In this document: piece after piece, positions 8,630-18,239 of the stretch | Numbering within the stretch: position 1 is the stretch's first letter | Layout: each line of letters begins with the position of its first letter | Virus record (IMG/VR): IMGVR_UViG_3300031857_000196 | Coordinates: 1-59,200 of that record | Source of the DNA: a virus | Length of the DNA stretch: 59,200 nucleotides | Reading direction: 5' to 3' (one strand) | Notes under the pieces: generated by a model | Database searches by the model: none | What the model saw: the letters and a program-made list of their open reading frames with translations, nothing else | What the model was told of the DNA's origin: nothing | Position numbers and translations under genes: made by a program

Positions 8630-10795
8630 ATGGCAACTCCACAATTATCTCCTGGTTATATTATTAGGGAAGTAGACCAAACTCTTGGTCGGGTTGATAA
8701 TGTTATTGATAATATTGGAGCAATTGCCGGTCCATTTAATATTGGACCAGTAGAAGAAGCTGTAACTATTAAAAGTGAGCAAGACCTTCTCAATGTTTTT
8801 GGTAAACCTCAAGATGCTGATTCTCAGTATGAATACTGGCTTTCTGCATCTTCATTTCTATCCTATGGTGGCACATTAAATGTCATTCGGTGTGATGGAA
8901 GTAATCTGGTCAATGCAAACTCCAAGCATGATGCAGTTGGGGTTTCAAGTGTTGGTGAGGCTACTTTAAAAATCAAAAATTTCAATGATTATAATTTAAA
9001 TCATACCAGTGATGCTAAGAATTATATCTTTGCAGCAAAAACTCCAGGACAATGGGCAAATAGCCTTAAAGTGGCTCTAATTGATGATAAGGCAGATCAA
9101 ATTCTTACGGTTGGTGTTGCTGCTACTTCTGGAGTTATTGGTCTTGGTGTTACTACACCTCTAGTCAATCAGCCTGCTGCGGGGATTGGAACTACTTCAG
9201 TTTTTAATGGCTATTTAAAAGCAATTGTTACTGGTGTAGGTAATAGCACAATTGATGTTAAAATCACATCTGTTGTTAGTTCTAGTAATGTTGAAACTCC
9301 AGTAACATACGCTGAAGGATCTCAACTTCGTTCCTTTCTCACTAACAATGTAGTATCCATTATCAATTCTAGTGGTGTTGGTGTTGCTACAACCACATTA
9401 ACCACTTCAAAAGATTGGTATAATGAACAGATTATTCCTTTAGCTAATAGTACGATTTATTGGAAATCTATTGCAGCTAAGCCCGTTACCAATGAATATG
9501 TATTAGACAGAAATGGTAAAAATGATGCAATTCATATTGTAGTTGTTGATGATACTGGCACTATTACTGGAATTCAAGGTAATATTTTAGAAAAACATTT
9601 AAATCTATCCAAGGCTAGTGATACTCGTTCAACTGTTAATGCACCTTTAAATATTTTCTGGAAAGATTATATTGCGGAGTATTCTAATTATCTCTATGTT
9701 GGTGACAATCCATCTGATAATAGCAATAATGAAACAGTTTATGCAACGGGGTTCAGTAATGCTTTTACTGCTATTACTAATAGTTCAGGTCTTTGGAATC
9801 TCCCAGCTCAAAATAAAACATTCAGTGCAATTGGAAGCTCGGTTTTTTCACTTTTAGGTGGAAAGGATTATAATGCTGATGGAGGTATGTTACCAACACT
9901 TGCGAATATCGTTTCAGCTTATCAACTTTTCTTAAACCAGGATCGTTATCCATTAGATTATCTTATTATGGGTCCTGGTTATGTTAATAAGATTGATTCT
10001 CAAGCAAAAGCTAATCAATTGATTAGCCTCGCTGAACAACGCAAAGATTGTATTGCAACGGTTTCACCACACCGTTCAGATGTTGTGGGAATTACTGATA
10101 GTGAAATTCAAACAACTAAAGTTATTGAATTCTTTTCAACCCTTTCTAGTAGCTCTTATGCGGTTTTTGATTCTGGTTACAAATATGTCTTTGACCGTTT
10201 CAATAACCGTTATAGATATATTCCTTGCAATGCAGATGTTGCTGGATTGATGGTCAGAACGAACATTAACTCTTTCCCGTGGAACTCTCCGGCAGGACAA
10301 GAGCGTGGTGTTCTTAATGGGGCTATCAATTTGGCATATAGTCCAGATAAAACACAAAGAGATCGTCTATATCCTGCTAGAATTAATGCAATTGTGAATT
10401 TCCCCGGTTTTGGGCCAACAATGTGGGGTGATAAAACTGCTCTTGGTAGATCCTCCGATTTTGATAGAATTAATGTTAGACGTTTATTCTTAACCGTTCA
10501 ACAAGCTATTGAATCTACAGCAAATTCAATTATTTTCCAAAATAATACTGAAGCAACTCGCTTAAACTTTATTAATATTGTTGAACCTTATCTCAGAGAC
10601 ATTTTAAATAAGGGCGGGTTATATGATTTTAAAGTAATATGTGATACCACTAATAATACTTCTGATATTATAAGTAATAATGAATTCCGAGCTGACATTT
10701 ACCTTAAGCCAGTTAAGTCTATTAATTATGTTACACTTACGTTTGTTGCTACACGAAACGGTGTTAGTTTTGAAGAAGTGATTGGTAGGGTTTGA
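8630..10795 (+). CDS. 18: Tail sheath protein gp18
   Basis: 721 residues. Forms the contractile sheath around the tail tube. The N terminus (LSPGYIIREVDQTLGRVDNV) and the NIGPVEEAVTIKSEQDLLNV segment are typical of T4-like sheath proteins; the conserved C-terminal half has GALNGAINLAYSP-type sequence (here GVLNGAINLAYSPDKTQRDR), GFGPTMWGDKTAL and RINVRRLFLTVQQAIESTAN, ending with the EFRADIYLKP polymerisation segment. Somewhat longer than T4 gp18 (659); the excess is a Ser/Thr/Val-rich middle region. Late promoter upstream, tube gene immediately downstream. Confidence 0.95.
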   Translation: MATPQLSPGYIIREVDQTLGRVDNVIDNIGAIAGPFNIGPVEEAVTIKSEQDLLNVFGKPQDADSQYEYWLSASSFLSYGGTLNVIRCDGSNLVNANSKHDAVGVSSVGEATLKIKNFNDYNLNHTSDAKNYIFAAKTPGQWANSLKVALIDDKADQILTVGVAATSGVIGLGVTTPLVNQPAAGIGTTSVFNGYLKAIVTGVGNSTIDVKITSVVSSSNVETPVTYAEGSQLRSFLTNNVVSIINSSGVGVATTTLTTSKDWYNEQIIPLANSTIYWKSIAAKPVTNEYVLDRNGKNDAIHIVVVDDTGTITGIQGNILEKHLNLSKASDTRSTVNAPLNIFWKDYIAEYSNYLYVGDNPSDNSNNETVYATGFSNAFTAITNSSGLWNLPAQNKTFSAIGSSVFSLLGGKDYNADGGMLPTLANIVSAYQLFLNQDRYPLDYLIMGPGYVNKIDSQAKANQLISLAEQRKDCIATVSPHRSDVVGITDSEIQTTKVIEFFSTLSSSSYAVFDSGYKYVFDRFNNRYRYIPCNADVAGLMVRTNINSFPWNSPAGQERGVLNGAINLAYSPDKTQRDRLYPARINAIVNFPGFGPTMWGDKTALGRSSDFDRINVRRLFLTVQQAIESTANSIIFQNNTEATRLNFINIVEPYLRDILNKGGLYDFKVICDTTNNTSDIISNNEFRADIYLKPVKSINYVTLTFVATRNGVSFEEVIGRV

Positions 10796-10833
10796 TTATT
10801 ATTTCAATTATAAAACGGAGGTTTTAAAGTAAA

Positions 10834-11460
10834 ATGGCATCATTAAAAACAATCACAGGGTTTAAGAGTAAATTGGCTGGTGGAGGTGCTCGGTCAAACC
10901 TATTTGAAGTGAGTATTCCAGCATTTCCCAGCATTGTAACAGGTTGGGATAATGAAACCTTTGAATTTATGTGTAAGGGTGCTCCAATTCCTGCTGCCAT
11001 TACTCCTCCAGTTGATGTGGCTTTTAGAGGTAGAACCTTAAAAGTTCCTGGGGACAGGCAATTTGATCCTTGGACTATTACCGTGATCAATGACGAAAAT
11101 CTTAAAATTCGTACAGCTTTTGAGCGTTGGTCAAATGCAATTAACCGTTTAGATACTGGAACTGGTGTTACAAATCCTGAAGCATATATGGCTGCTGTTG
11201 GTTATGTGTATCAATATGGACGCGGAGCTGATACTGGGATTGAATCTTCTACAATATCAAATGCAACTAATAACACTTCAATAAGGCCCATTAGAACCTA
11301 TGTTATTCATAACATCTGGCCAAGTAATGTTAGTGCTATTGATCTTAACTGGGATTCTGTTGATCAAATTCAAAACTTTACCGTTGAGTTTCAAATGACT
11401 CACTGGACTGCTGGAGATGCTAATGGAGTTTCTGATATTGTGAGTGCTCCAATTAATTAA
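10834..11460 (+). CDS. 19: Tail tube protein gp19
   Basis: 208 residues. Polymerises into the inner tail tube through which DNA passes. The start MASLKTITGFKSKLAGGGAR, the GAPIPAAITPPVDVAFRGR segment and the final QIQNFTVEFQMTHW are family landmarks. Strong ribosome binding site (cggagg) about 12 bases before the ATG, consistent with a highly expressed virion component. No clear late box in the 38-base gap, so it probably reads through from the gene 18 promoter. Confidence 0.93.
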   Translation: MASLKTITGFKSKLAGGGARSNLFEVSIPAFPSIVTGWDNETFEFMCKGAPIPAAITPPVDVAFRGRTLKVPGDRQFDPWTITVINDENLKIRTAFERWSNAINRLDTGTGVTNPEAYMAAVGYVYQYGRGADTGIESSTISNATNNTSIRPIRTYVIHNIWPSNVSAIDLNWDSVDQIQNFTVEFQMTHWTAGDANGVSDIVSAPIN

Positions 11461-11461
11461 T

Positions 11462-11468
11462 CTAAATA
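11462..11468 (+). promoter_or_regulatory. Late promoter upstream of gene 20
   Basis: CTAAATA directly after the gp19 stop and 27 bases before the portal ATG. Confidence 0.55.
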
Positions 11469-11495
11469 GGTCAAAAGTAAGAGAATATTTTATTA

Positions 11496-13208
11496 ATGGC
11501 CAAATTATTTGGATTTTCTATTGAGGATAATGGTAAATTATCTAAATCTATTGTTTCACCAGTTCCACCAAACAATGATGATGGTTCAGATCATTATTTA
11601 ACTACTGGTTTTTTTGGTTCTTATGTAGACATTGAAGGTGTCTATAGAACTGAATTTGATTTGATTCGTAGATATAGAGAAATGTCACTTCATCAAGAAG
11701 TTGATGATGCCATTGAAGATATTGTAAATGAAGCAATTGTTTCTGACACAAATGATTCCCCAATTGAGATTGAACTTTCAAATCTTAATGCTAGTGATGG
11801 AATTAAAGAAGTAATTCGTAAAGAATTTAAAACGATTCTTGAGATGTTAGATTTTGATAGTAAATGCCATGAGATCTTCAGGAATTGGTATATTGATGGA
11901 AGATTACATTACCACAAACTAATTGATCTTAAAGATCCCCATGCGGGTATTCAAGATATTCGCTATATTGATTCAATGAAGATTAGGTTTGTTAGACACA
12001 CTAAAAAGCAGAATAAAAATAACACGTTATCTAAGATTTATGGCGAAGAAAATGTAAATGAACAAATTTTTCCAGAATTGGAAGAATATTTTGTCTATAA
12101 CCCAAAGCAGACCTATCCAGTAGGAGCAGTAGATATGTCTGCTGGTTCTGAAAAGGGAATAAAATTCACAAAAGACTCTATTGCTTATTGTACTTCTGGA
12201 CTCGTTGATAGAAATAAAGGAACTGTTCTTTCTTGGATGAATAAAGCAATTAAACCTCTCAATCAACTTAGAATGATTGAGGATAGTATTGTCATTTATC
12301 GTCTCAGTAGAAGCTCAGAAAAAAGAATTTTTTATATTGATGTTGGCAATATGCCAAAACCAAAAGCTGAGCAATTTCTTCGTGAAACTATGATGCGGTA
12401 TCGCACCAAATTAAACTATAATAGCATTACAGGTGAAGTTGATAATTCTAGACGCTTTATGAGTCTTATGGAAGATTATTGGTTGCCTCGTAGAGAAGGT
12501 GGAAGAGGAACTGAAGTTACTACTCTTCCGGCGGGCAATAATCTCGGTGAATTAGCTGATTTAGATTACTTCAAAAGAAACCTTTATAAATCACTAAATG
12601 TACCTGAAACTCGTATTGGCGGAGATAGTGGGTTCAACTTAGGTAGATCTACCGAAATATTAAGAGATGAAGTAAAATTTACAAAATTTGTAGGACGGCT
12701 GCGTAAGAGATTTTCTCGCTTATTTTTAGATCTTTTAGGAACACAATTAATCTTAAAAAACATTGTAACTCCAGAAGACTGGAAAAGAATGTCTGAGCAT
12801 ATTCAGTTTGATTTTCTATACGATAACCATTTTGCTGAACTTAAAGAATCTGAATTATTTACAGACCGCTTAAATATGGTCTCAATGGCTCAACCATATG
12901 TTGGTAAATATTTTTCACAGGATTACCTCCGTAGAAAAATTTTACGGCAAACAGATGAAGAAATTATTGAACAAGATAAGATAATTGAAAGCGAAATTGA
13001 AAATGGAGTTATCCCAGATCCAAATACTCCAATTGATCCACAAACTGGACAACCAATTTTAGATGTTGCTCCAGAAGAAATGCCACCACCTGAAGCTACA
13101 CAAGCCACATCTGCAGTTGATAACATTAAAGGAGAATCTGGTAAAGTTCCAGTAACTCCAGATATAAAGATTAAAGAGCCTAAAATGCCCAAAGGTGGTG
13201 AAATCTAA
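11496..13208 (+). CDS. 20: Portal protein gp20
   Basis: 570 residues, close to cyanophage portal length. Forms the dodecameric ring at the capsid vertex for DNA entry and exit. Family landmarks: FFGSYVDIEGVYRTEFDLIR, REMSLHQEVDDAIEDIVNEA, RSSEKRIFYIDVGNMPK and EREGGRGTEVTTLPAG-type sequence (here RREGGRGTEVTTLPAGNN), then NVPETRIGGD. The C terminus is Pro-rich and basic-acidic, as usual. Late promoter precedes it, prohead core gene follows. Confidence 0.95.
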   Translation: MAKLFGFSIEDNGKLSKSIVSPVPPNNDDGSDHYLTTGFFGSYVDIEGVYRTEFDLIRRYREMSLHQEVDDAIEDIVNEAIVSDTNDSPIEIELSNLNASDGIKEVIRKEFKTILEMLDFDSKCHEIFRNWYIDGRLHYHKLIDLKDPHAGIQDIRYIDSMKIRFVRHTKKQNKNNTLSKIYGEENVNEQIFPELEEYFVYNPKQTYPVGAVDMSAGSEKGIKFTKDSIAYCTSGLVDRNKGTVLSWMNKAIKPLNQLRMIEDSIVIYRLSRSSEKRIFYIDVGNMPKPKAEQFLRETMMRYRTKLNYNSITGEVDNSRRFMSLMEDYWLPRREGGRGTEVTTLPAGNNLGELADLDYFKRNLYKSLNVPETRIGGDSGFNLGRSTEILRDEVKFTKFVGRLRKRFSRLFLDLLGTQLILKNIVTPEDWKRMSEHIQFDFLYDNHFAELKESELFTDRLNMVSMAQPYVGKYFSQDYLRRKILRQTDEEIIEQDKIIESEIENGVIPDPNTPIDPQTGQPILDVAPEEMPPPEATQATSAVDNIKGESGKVPVTPDIKIKEPKMPKGGEI

Positions 13209-13211
13209 ATA
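13205..13211 (+). promoter_or_regulatory. Late promoter upstream of prohead core gene
   Basis: CTAAATA overlapping the gp20 stop codon, 21 bases before the next ATG. Confidence 0.5.
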
Positions 13212-13232
13212 GACTTAGTTAATTAACAACAA

Positions 13233-13388
13233 ATGGAAGAATTACTTGATCTTATTGCTGCAGATGAATCTCCTGCAAAAGTTAGCGATTTAATTAAGCA
13301 AATTATCTCGTCTAAAGCTCATGAAAAAGTTGATGAACTTGTTCCTGAAGTTTCTGCATCTTTATTTAATGGCCCAGAAGATGAATGA
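13233..13388 (+). CDS. Small prohead core protein (gp67/gp68-like, 51 aa)
   Basis: A 51-residue acidic protein, MEELLDLIAADESPAKVSDL and onward, lying between portal and protease genes where T4-like phages encode prohead core proteins 67 and 68. Cyanophages have a similar short protein at this position with a DLIA...ISDKIKD-like start; I recognise the pattern but not well enough to choose 67 or 68. Its stop overlaps the next ATG by four bases (ATGA). Probably a scaffold component degraded by gp21. Confidence 0.6.
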   Translation: MEELLDLIAADESPAKVSDLIKQIISSKAHEKVDELVPEVSASLFNGPEDE

Positions 13389-14119
13389 AAGAGTTAAATG
13401 AATTTTTTAGTGCTGTAAGTAAAGAGAAAAAATTTCAACAAGAACAAGTTGAAGAAATTGTCTCAAACTCTTTTGATGAATTTTTTCTTACACCATTAAA
13501 AGAAGAAATAACTCCACCTAAAAAACTAAAAAAACCTTTAATTGAAAAATCTCTAGGTCTTTTAGCTGAACCAACAACTACAAAAAATCAAGATCCTTTA
13601 ACTCCCCTTGATCAAAAATTCATGACCGTTGATGCTTTCCAAAAGCATTATCGGTCATTTTTAGCAAGAGTACAACAACAACTTTCAACTATTGGAGGAG
13701 GTGGTGAAGTTAGGTTTGAATTTCTAGATGATATAATAAGAAATAGTGTAAAGAATCGCAATAAATTTGTACGCTATAATTCAGATATTAAAAAGTGGGA
13801 GGGTGCGGATTGTGGTAGCAATGGAATGCGCTATGCAACTGTTTTGGTTACCTCCCCATCTTACACACCAAATGATGTTGATTATTACATTGGCGTAAAT
13901 TATGCAGGTTCTGTGACCATTACTTTACCGGAAAATGTAGAATCTGGGACATGTTATGTCATTAAAGATGAGCTAGGTCAAGCATCGCAAGGAACTAATC
14001 GCTACATTGAAATTCTCCCATCAGGTTCTGATACAATTGATGAGAAAAATAAAGCTACTATAGCTATTGATTATGGTTCACTAACATTAATTTATAGAAA
14101 TGGCTGGAGGATAGTTTAG
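13385..14119 (+). CDS. Virion structural protein, tail-fibre-like C terminus
   Basis: 244 residues. First about 80 residues are charged and helical (FFSAVSKEKKFQQEQVEEIV); residues 90-120 contain VQQQLSTIGGGGEVRFEFLD, a segment widespread in cyanophage structural proteins; the C-terminal 100 residues form a beta domain (YIGVNYAGSVTITLP ... CYVIKDELGQA ... LTLIYRNGWRIV) typical of fibre or decoration proteins. Translation is coupled to the preceding core gene and to the next gene (one-base overlap). Exact virion position not known. Confidence 0.6.
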   Translation: MKELNEFFSAVSKEKKFQQEQVEEIVSNSFDEFFLTPLKEEITPPKKLKKPLIEKSLGLLAEPTTTKNQDPLTPLDQKFMTVDAFQKHYRSFLARVQQQLSTIGGGGEVRFEFLDDIIRNSVKNRNKFVRYNSDIKKWEGADCGSNGMRYATVLVTSPSYTPNDVDYYIGVNYAGSVTITLPENVESGTCYVIKDELGQASQGTNRYIEILPSGSDTIDEKNKATIAIDYGSLTLIYRNGWRIV

Positions 14120-15348
14120 TGTCACATTTATATGAAGCTAGCAAAAATCAATATGATGCTTTCGGGCGACTAAAAATTTCAAATCCAGTTACACTTTTTG
14201 ATTCTTCTCATAGATATAGAGATAATGGTCTATGGGCAACAAAAATAGTAGGTTCAGGAAGTACAGTGGGGTTTGTTACACATCAGGGTCTAGTAGATCT
14301 TACAATTGGAACTGGATCAACTTGTAAAATTATACGAGAAACTTTAAGAGTATTTTCATATCAACCTGGCAAAGGATTGACTATTGATAATACTGGAGTT
14401 ATGAATGATCATAAGGAAAATTTAACTCAAAGAATTGGTTACTTTAATGATGAAAATGGCATATTTTTTGAGCAAGAAAATTCAAACTTTTATATAGTAA
14501 AACGAAGTGGTGTTAGCGGCATAGTAACTGATACAAAAATACTACAATCTGAATGGAACATTGACAATTTAACAGGAATTGGAGCATCAAATCCATCTGG
14601 GATAAAATTAAATCCATCAAAATCACAAATATTTTGGACTGATATTGAATGGCTTGGTGTAGGTAATGTAAGAGCAGGATTTATTATTGATGGCAAAATA
14701 GTTCATACTCACACATTTAGACATGCAAATATAATTGATTCTACATACATGTCTACAGCTAGTCTTCCGATTCGGTATGAAATTTTTAATACTGGAATTA
14801 CGACAAGTTCTAGTTCAATGAAGCAAATTTGTTCAACTGTTATTTCAGATGGTGGATATGAATTAAGAGGTCTACAACAACCTATTGGAACACCTATATT
14901 ATCACCAGTATCATTACCAAGTTCTGGAGTATTCTATCCAGTTGTAACGATAAGATTAAAGACAAGTCCAAATCGTTTGGATGCTATTGTCATTTTAACT
15001 GCTCTATCAATTATGGGTATTACCAATAATTCCAATTATAATTGGAAACTTGTAAGCAGTGGAATCACAACTGGGGGAACTTGGATAGATGCAGGAATAG
15101 ATTCAGCAGTTGAATATAAAATTGATGGAGGTGGAATAAGTGGAGGAAGAGCATTGGGTCTTGGTTATTTTAGTGCTTCCAATCAAAATAATACAACTAT
15201 AAATATTTTAAGAGAGGCGCTATTTAAGTTCCAATTGGAGCGAAATGGACTTACTAATACTCCCCATGAATTATCTTTAGCTTTATCGTCTAGTTCAGAT
15301 AATTCTCTTGTTCATGCTTCTCTAGATTGGGAAGAAATTAGTAGATAA
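14119..15348 (+). CDS. Virion structural protein (409 aa, GTG start)
   Basis: Begins at GTG 14119, overlapping the previous stop by one base; no better ATG is available before the conserved start SHLYEASKNQYDAFGRLK. The family is recognisable from many environmental phages: GRLKISNPVTLFDSSHRYRD near the N terminus, TQRIGYFNDENGIFFEQE, and WTDIEWLGVGNVRAGFIIDG followed by an HTFRHAN motif. Function is unknown; a capsid-decoration or fibre role is usually guessed from location. Beta-rich, no membrane segment. Confidence 0.6.
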   Translation: MSHLYEASKNQYDAFGRLKISNPVTLFDSSHRYRDNGLWATKIVGSGSTVGFVTHQGLVDLTIGTGSTCKIIRETLRVFSYQPGKGLTIDNTGVMNDHKENLTQRIGYFNDENGIFFEQENSNFYIVKRSGVSGIVTDTKILQSEWNIDNLTGIGASNPSGIKLNPSKSQIFWTDIEWLGVGNVRAGFIIDGKIVHTHTFRHANIIDSTYMSTASLPIRYEIFNTGITTSSSSMKQICSTVISDGGYELRGLQQPIGTPILSPVSLPSSGVFYPVVTIRLKTSPNRLDAIVILTALSIMGITNNSNYNWKLVSSGITTGGTWIDAGIDSAVEYKIDGGGISGGRALGLGYFSASNQNNTTINILREALFKFQLERNGLTNTPHELSLALSSSSDNSLVHASLDWEEISR

Positions 15349-15356
15349 TATAAATA
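15349..15356 (+). promoter_or_regulatory. Late promoter, exact T4 consensus
   Basis: TATAAATA, identical to the T4 late consensus, directly behind the preceding stop codon and 22 bases before the ATG at 15379; AAAGGAG lies between them. Confidence 0.7.
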
Positions 15357-15378
15357 ATAGGTAAAGGAGACTATATTC

Positions 15379-15645
15379 ATGCAGATTACTAAAGTCATTG
15401 AAACTCAAATTTCAACTCCAACAACTGTTGGAACTGCAACTAGCTTAAATTCTGCAACTTGTGTAAGGCTTTGTAATGATACTGGTGGAGAAATTGTTGT
15501 AAGTATTTCAACATCTGTTGGTGCTGCAACTTCTAATAGTTTCACTTTACCTCGCTATAGTGTGGAGTTTTTACAGAAATCTTCATCTGATGTTATTTTT
15601 ACAAATTCAGCAATTAAAGCTAATAAAGTAGGATTTACCAACTAA
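15379..15645 (+). CDS. Small structural protein (88 aa)
   Basis: Thr/Ser/Val-rich beta protein (TQISTPTTVGTATSLNSATC) without a recognised family. It has its own late promoter and a strong ribosome binding site (aaaggag), so it is probably abundant in the virion; similar small proteins accompany tail-fibre genes in cyanophages. One base separates its stop from the next ATG. Confidence 0.55.
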   Translation: MQITKVIETQISTPTTVGTATSLNSATCVRLCNDTGGEIVVSISTSVGAATSNSFTLPRYSVEFLQKSSSDVIFTNSAIKANKVGFTN

Positions 15646-15646
15646 A

Positions 15647-15979
15647 ATGGCAACTCAAGAGATATTGGGATTAACAATTGAAAAGGGTGAAGATTTTTCA
15701 ACTTCATTTGTAATTGAATCTTTTGATGGAAATCTTCTTGATTTGACTAATTATACTGCTATATCTAAAATTAGAAAATATCCCTCTTCGCCAAATTTTA
15801 AATCATTTGAAACTGAAGTTTTAGGTTCTACTGGATATGTTAATCTTATTATGAGTAGATTAGTGACTGCCACTCTCTCTTCAGGTAGAAACTATTTTGA
15901 TGTTCTTCTTACAAATGGCATTGAAACAATTAAGCCAATAAAAGGAACAATTATGGTGGAGGAAACTGCATCATTATGA
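15647..15979 (+). CDS. Putative fibre/baseplate accessory protein (110 aa)
   Basis: The pattern IEKGEDFSTSFVIESFDGNL followed by DLTNYTAISKIRK resembles N-terminal domains of phage receptor-binding or baseplate proteins (short Ig-like BppU-type start). Overlaps the fibre gene by four bases (ATGA), so it is produced with it. Role in anchoring the fibre is inference. Confidence 0.5.
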   Translation: MATQEILGLTIEKGEDFSTSFVIESFDGNLLDLTNYTAISKIRKYPSSPNFKSFETEVLGSTGYVNLIMSRLVTATLSSGRNYFDVLLTNGIETIKPIKGTIMVEETASL

Positions 15980-17826
15980 GTGGAGATATTAGAGTTAGAT
16001 TTGGACAACAAAGCAAATTTAAAGTGAGCACAGTGCAAGATCCAATTGCTGAAAGTGCTTACAATATTTACACGCAAAGTTCTGGGATTAATACATCATT
16101 CTATTTAACTTTTGTTGGCACTAACACTACTTCTTTAACAAAAAATAGAGTTTATACAAGTTCAGGACTTTCATATAATCCTTCTAGTAATACAATTTCA
16201 TATGCAAATACTTCTTTAAATTTTAATAATACGCAAACTAATCAAAGTATTGTTAGTTTTGGAACTACTGATGTTACATTTTCAAATAGTGTAATAATCA
16301 ATGAAGATCTTAGAGTTTTGGGGAATTTTGATCTTTCTAATGTATCAATAGGAAATGTTAGTGGTGGTTCTACTGGAGATTTACTCTATCAATATTCTTC
16401 TGGAATAACATCATTTTTACCAGCAGGGCAATTTGATTATGTTTTAACATCAAATGGGCCAGGAACAATACCTTCTTGGAAGCAAAGTTCTGGCACTGGT
16501 ATTTCTTCATCTGTAGATTATGCAACATCTGCAGGGATTGCAACTTATGCAACATCTGCAGGGATTGCAACTTATGCAACATCTGCAGGGATTGCAACTG
16601 CCATCGCCCACAAAGCTACTCACTCAACTGGTGGCTCCGATGCTCTTACTGCAACTGACATTGGCGCCGATCCCCAAGGCACAGCCTCCAGCGCCATCGC
16701 GGCCCACCTGCTGGCGGCCAGCCACCACGACCCCGCCACCCTGGCCGCCAACCTGCAGGGGATCCTCTCCCTGTCCGGCCAAGAGCTGGCGGCCGTCTCC
16801 CCCGGCGCGGGGCTGACGCGGCTGCACTACTGGAATCCAGCCACATCACGGCTGGAGTTCCTGGGCCTTGGCAACACCCTGTCCATCGCCAGCGGGCAGC
16901 TCAACGCAGTGGGCGGGTCGCCCGGTGGCAGTGACGGTCAGCTCCAGTGGAATTCCGGGGGCGCATTTGCGGGCCTGCCAACAAGTGTAGTTGACGGAAG
17001 CGGAAATATAACAATCTCCGGCCGGATTACATCTGCGTGCAATGGCGCTGCGAGCGCTCCGGCGTTATCAATAACAGGGGGGTTATTTGCTGGTGGCACG
17101 GGAGCAACAACGACTCCGAATATTTTAGTGCAACCACCGGGAGCGCCAGTCGTTAGCTCTTGGAGTACAAGCGGGACAGTTTTAGGAGTCAATATGCCAT
17201 CTGGTTTTAATGGTAGATTTATTGATTTTTTAACTAATAATACTCGGGTTTTTTCTCTTTCTCACAATGGAACATTAAACCTAAATGGAATTATAGGAAA
17301 CATGAGCAGTAGCTCAATAATTTCGCTAGGAACTTTATCCATAACACTTCAAGGCGGCTCAAATTTAGCGTTGTCTGGCGGTTTATTATCACTATCACAG
17401 GGCGCAACTAGCCATACACTAGAAGTGTACGATAGATCCATTAGCACTACCGATTATCATCGCATTGCTATTAAGACTGCGCGAGCAACTCTCTCGAACA
17501 TCTCCGGGCCATCGGTTACGGCCGCCGCTTTAATTCCTGCCGGCGCCATGGTGATGGGCGTCACGTCTAAAATAACAACGGCGTTTGGCACTTCAAACGG
17601 TGCGACTGGTTATCAAATTGGTACATTGGCGGCTCCAGGCAGATTCGGATCTATTGTTGGCACAGCATTGGGAACGACAACAGACAACAGGAATTGGCCT
17701 CCTGGCCAATTAGCTGAAAATTTTCCCTCTGCAACAGATATATTGTTGACGGCAACAGGGGGAACCTTTGACGGGACTGGCGTTATTTATATTAGTATCC
17801 AGTACATCACAGGTCAATCTGATTAA
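15976..17826 (+). CDS. Tail fibre protein, mosaic gene
   Basis: 616 residues. The N-terminal third is AT-rich like the rest of the genome and includes the TGDLLYQYSSGITSFLPAGQ segment typical of cyanophage fibres. At about base 16620, within one frame, composition changes abruptly to GC-rich sequence encoding LLAASHHDPATLAANLQGIL and GGSDGQLQWNSGGAFAGLP, sequence of fibre/tip type. Around 17180-17420 it becomes AT-rich again, then intermediate to the end. The middle carries three tandem copies of a nine-residue unit containing GIATYATSA. This is the pattern of a fibre whose receptor-binding part was exchanged by recombination with host or other phage DNA. Confidence 0.75.
   Translation: MSGDIRVRFGQQSKFKVSTVQDPIAESAYNIYTQSSGINTSFYLTFVGTNTTSLTKNRVYTSSGLSYNPSSNTISYANTSLNFNNTQTNQSIVSFGTTDVTFSNSVIINEDLRVLGNFDLSNVSIGNVSGGSTGDLLYQYSSGITSFLPAGQFDYVLTSNGPGTIPSWKQSSGTGISSSVDYATSAGIATYATSAGIATYATSAGIATAIAHKATHSTGGSDALTATDIGADPQGTASSAIAAHLLAASHHDPATLAANLQGILSLSGQELAAVSPGAGLTRLHYWNPATSRLEFLGLGNTLSIASGQLNAVGGSPGGSDGQLQWNSGGAFAGLPTSVVDGSGNITISGRITSACNGAASAPALSITGGLFAGGTGATTTPNILVQPPGAPVVSSWSTSGTVLGVNMPSGFNGRFIDFLTNNTRVFSLSHNGTLNLNGIIGNMSSSSIISLGTLSITLQGGSNLALSGGLLSLSQGATSHTLEVYDRSISTTDYHRIAIKTARATLSNISGPSVTAAALIPAGAMVMGVTSKITTAFGTSNGATGYQIGTLAAPGRFGSIVGTALGTTTDNRNWPPGQLAENFPSATDILLTATGGTFDGTGVIYISIQYITGQSD
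16519..16599 (+). repeat. Three tandem 27-base repeats in fibre gene
   Basis: Three perfect in-frame copies of a 27-base unit starting TATGCAACATCTGCAGGGAT, each encoding YATSAGIAT. They lie immediately before the abrupt GC change, where homologous exchange between fibre genes could occur. Confidence 0.9.
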
Positions 17827-17831
17827 ACCAA

Positions 17832-18239
17832 ATGACTCACCAAATCACAGTCCAAATCTCACGCCGCGCCTATGGAGGCTTGGTTGCCGCGGCAAATGAA
17901 GCAGGAAAATCGCCTCAGCAAATGGCTCTAGATCTGCTTGAGGAGATTGGCCTAAACTACGCAAATCTGCCTCAATACTTAGTAGGATCGCTAACAACCG
18001 CACAGTTTATAGATAGGCTAACCCCTCAAGAATATGCGACGATTAAAGAAGTCGCGCAATCTAATGCACAAGTCGAAGAGTTGAAAAACCGTTTGCTTGA
18101 ACGCGAACGCATAGCGTTAGACGAGGAGCCGTTAGTCGAAGGCCTGCTGGCGCTTGCAGCCGCTGGACTGCTTCAGACTGGGCGGCCGGCGGAGCTTGTT
18201 GATTTTGTTATTCCTGAGCCACTGCACAATCAATCATGA
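17832..18239 (+). CDS. Fibre-adjacent protein with RHH-like N terminus (135 aa)
   Basis: GC content and codon use match the foreign part of the fibre gene, not the phage. The N terminus ITVQISRRAYGGLVAAANEA followed by GKSPQQMALDLLEEIG has the strand-helix-turn-helix pattern of ribbon-helix-helix proteins; the C-terminal half is Leu/Ala/Glu-rich and helical (VEELKNRLLERERIALDEEP). Position directly behind a fibre gene would also fit a fibre chaperone, but no known chaperone motif is seen. Probably acquired together with the fibre tip. Confidence 0.55.
   Translation: MTHQITVQISRRAYGGLVAAANEAGKSPQQMALDLLEEIGLNYANLPQYLVGSLTTAQFIDRLTPQEYATIKEVAQSNAQVEELKNRLLERERIALDEEPLVEGLLALAAAGLLQTGRPAELVDFVIPEPLHNQS

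Noticed and set aside
16519-16599. Tandem 27-base repeats as a CRISPR array
   Set aside because: Units are directly adjacent without spacers and encode protein in frame.
16520-16849. Several open frames on both strands over the fibre gene repeats and GC-rich part
   Set aside because: They are shadows of the repeat and of high GC; only the fibre frame continues across the whole region with recognisable protein sequence.
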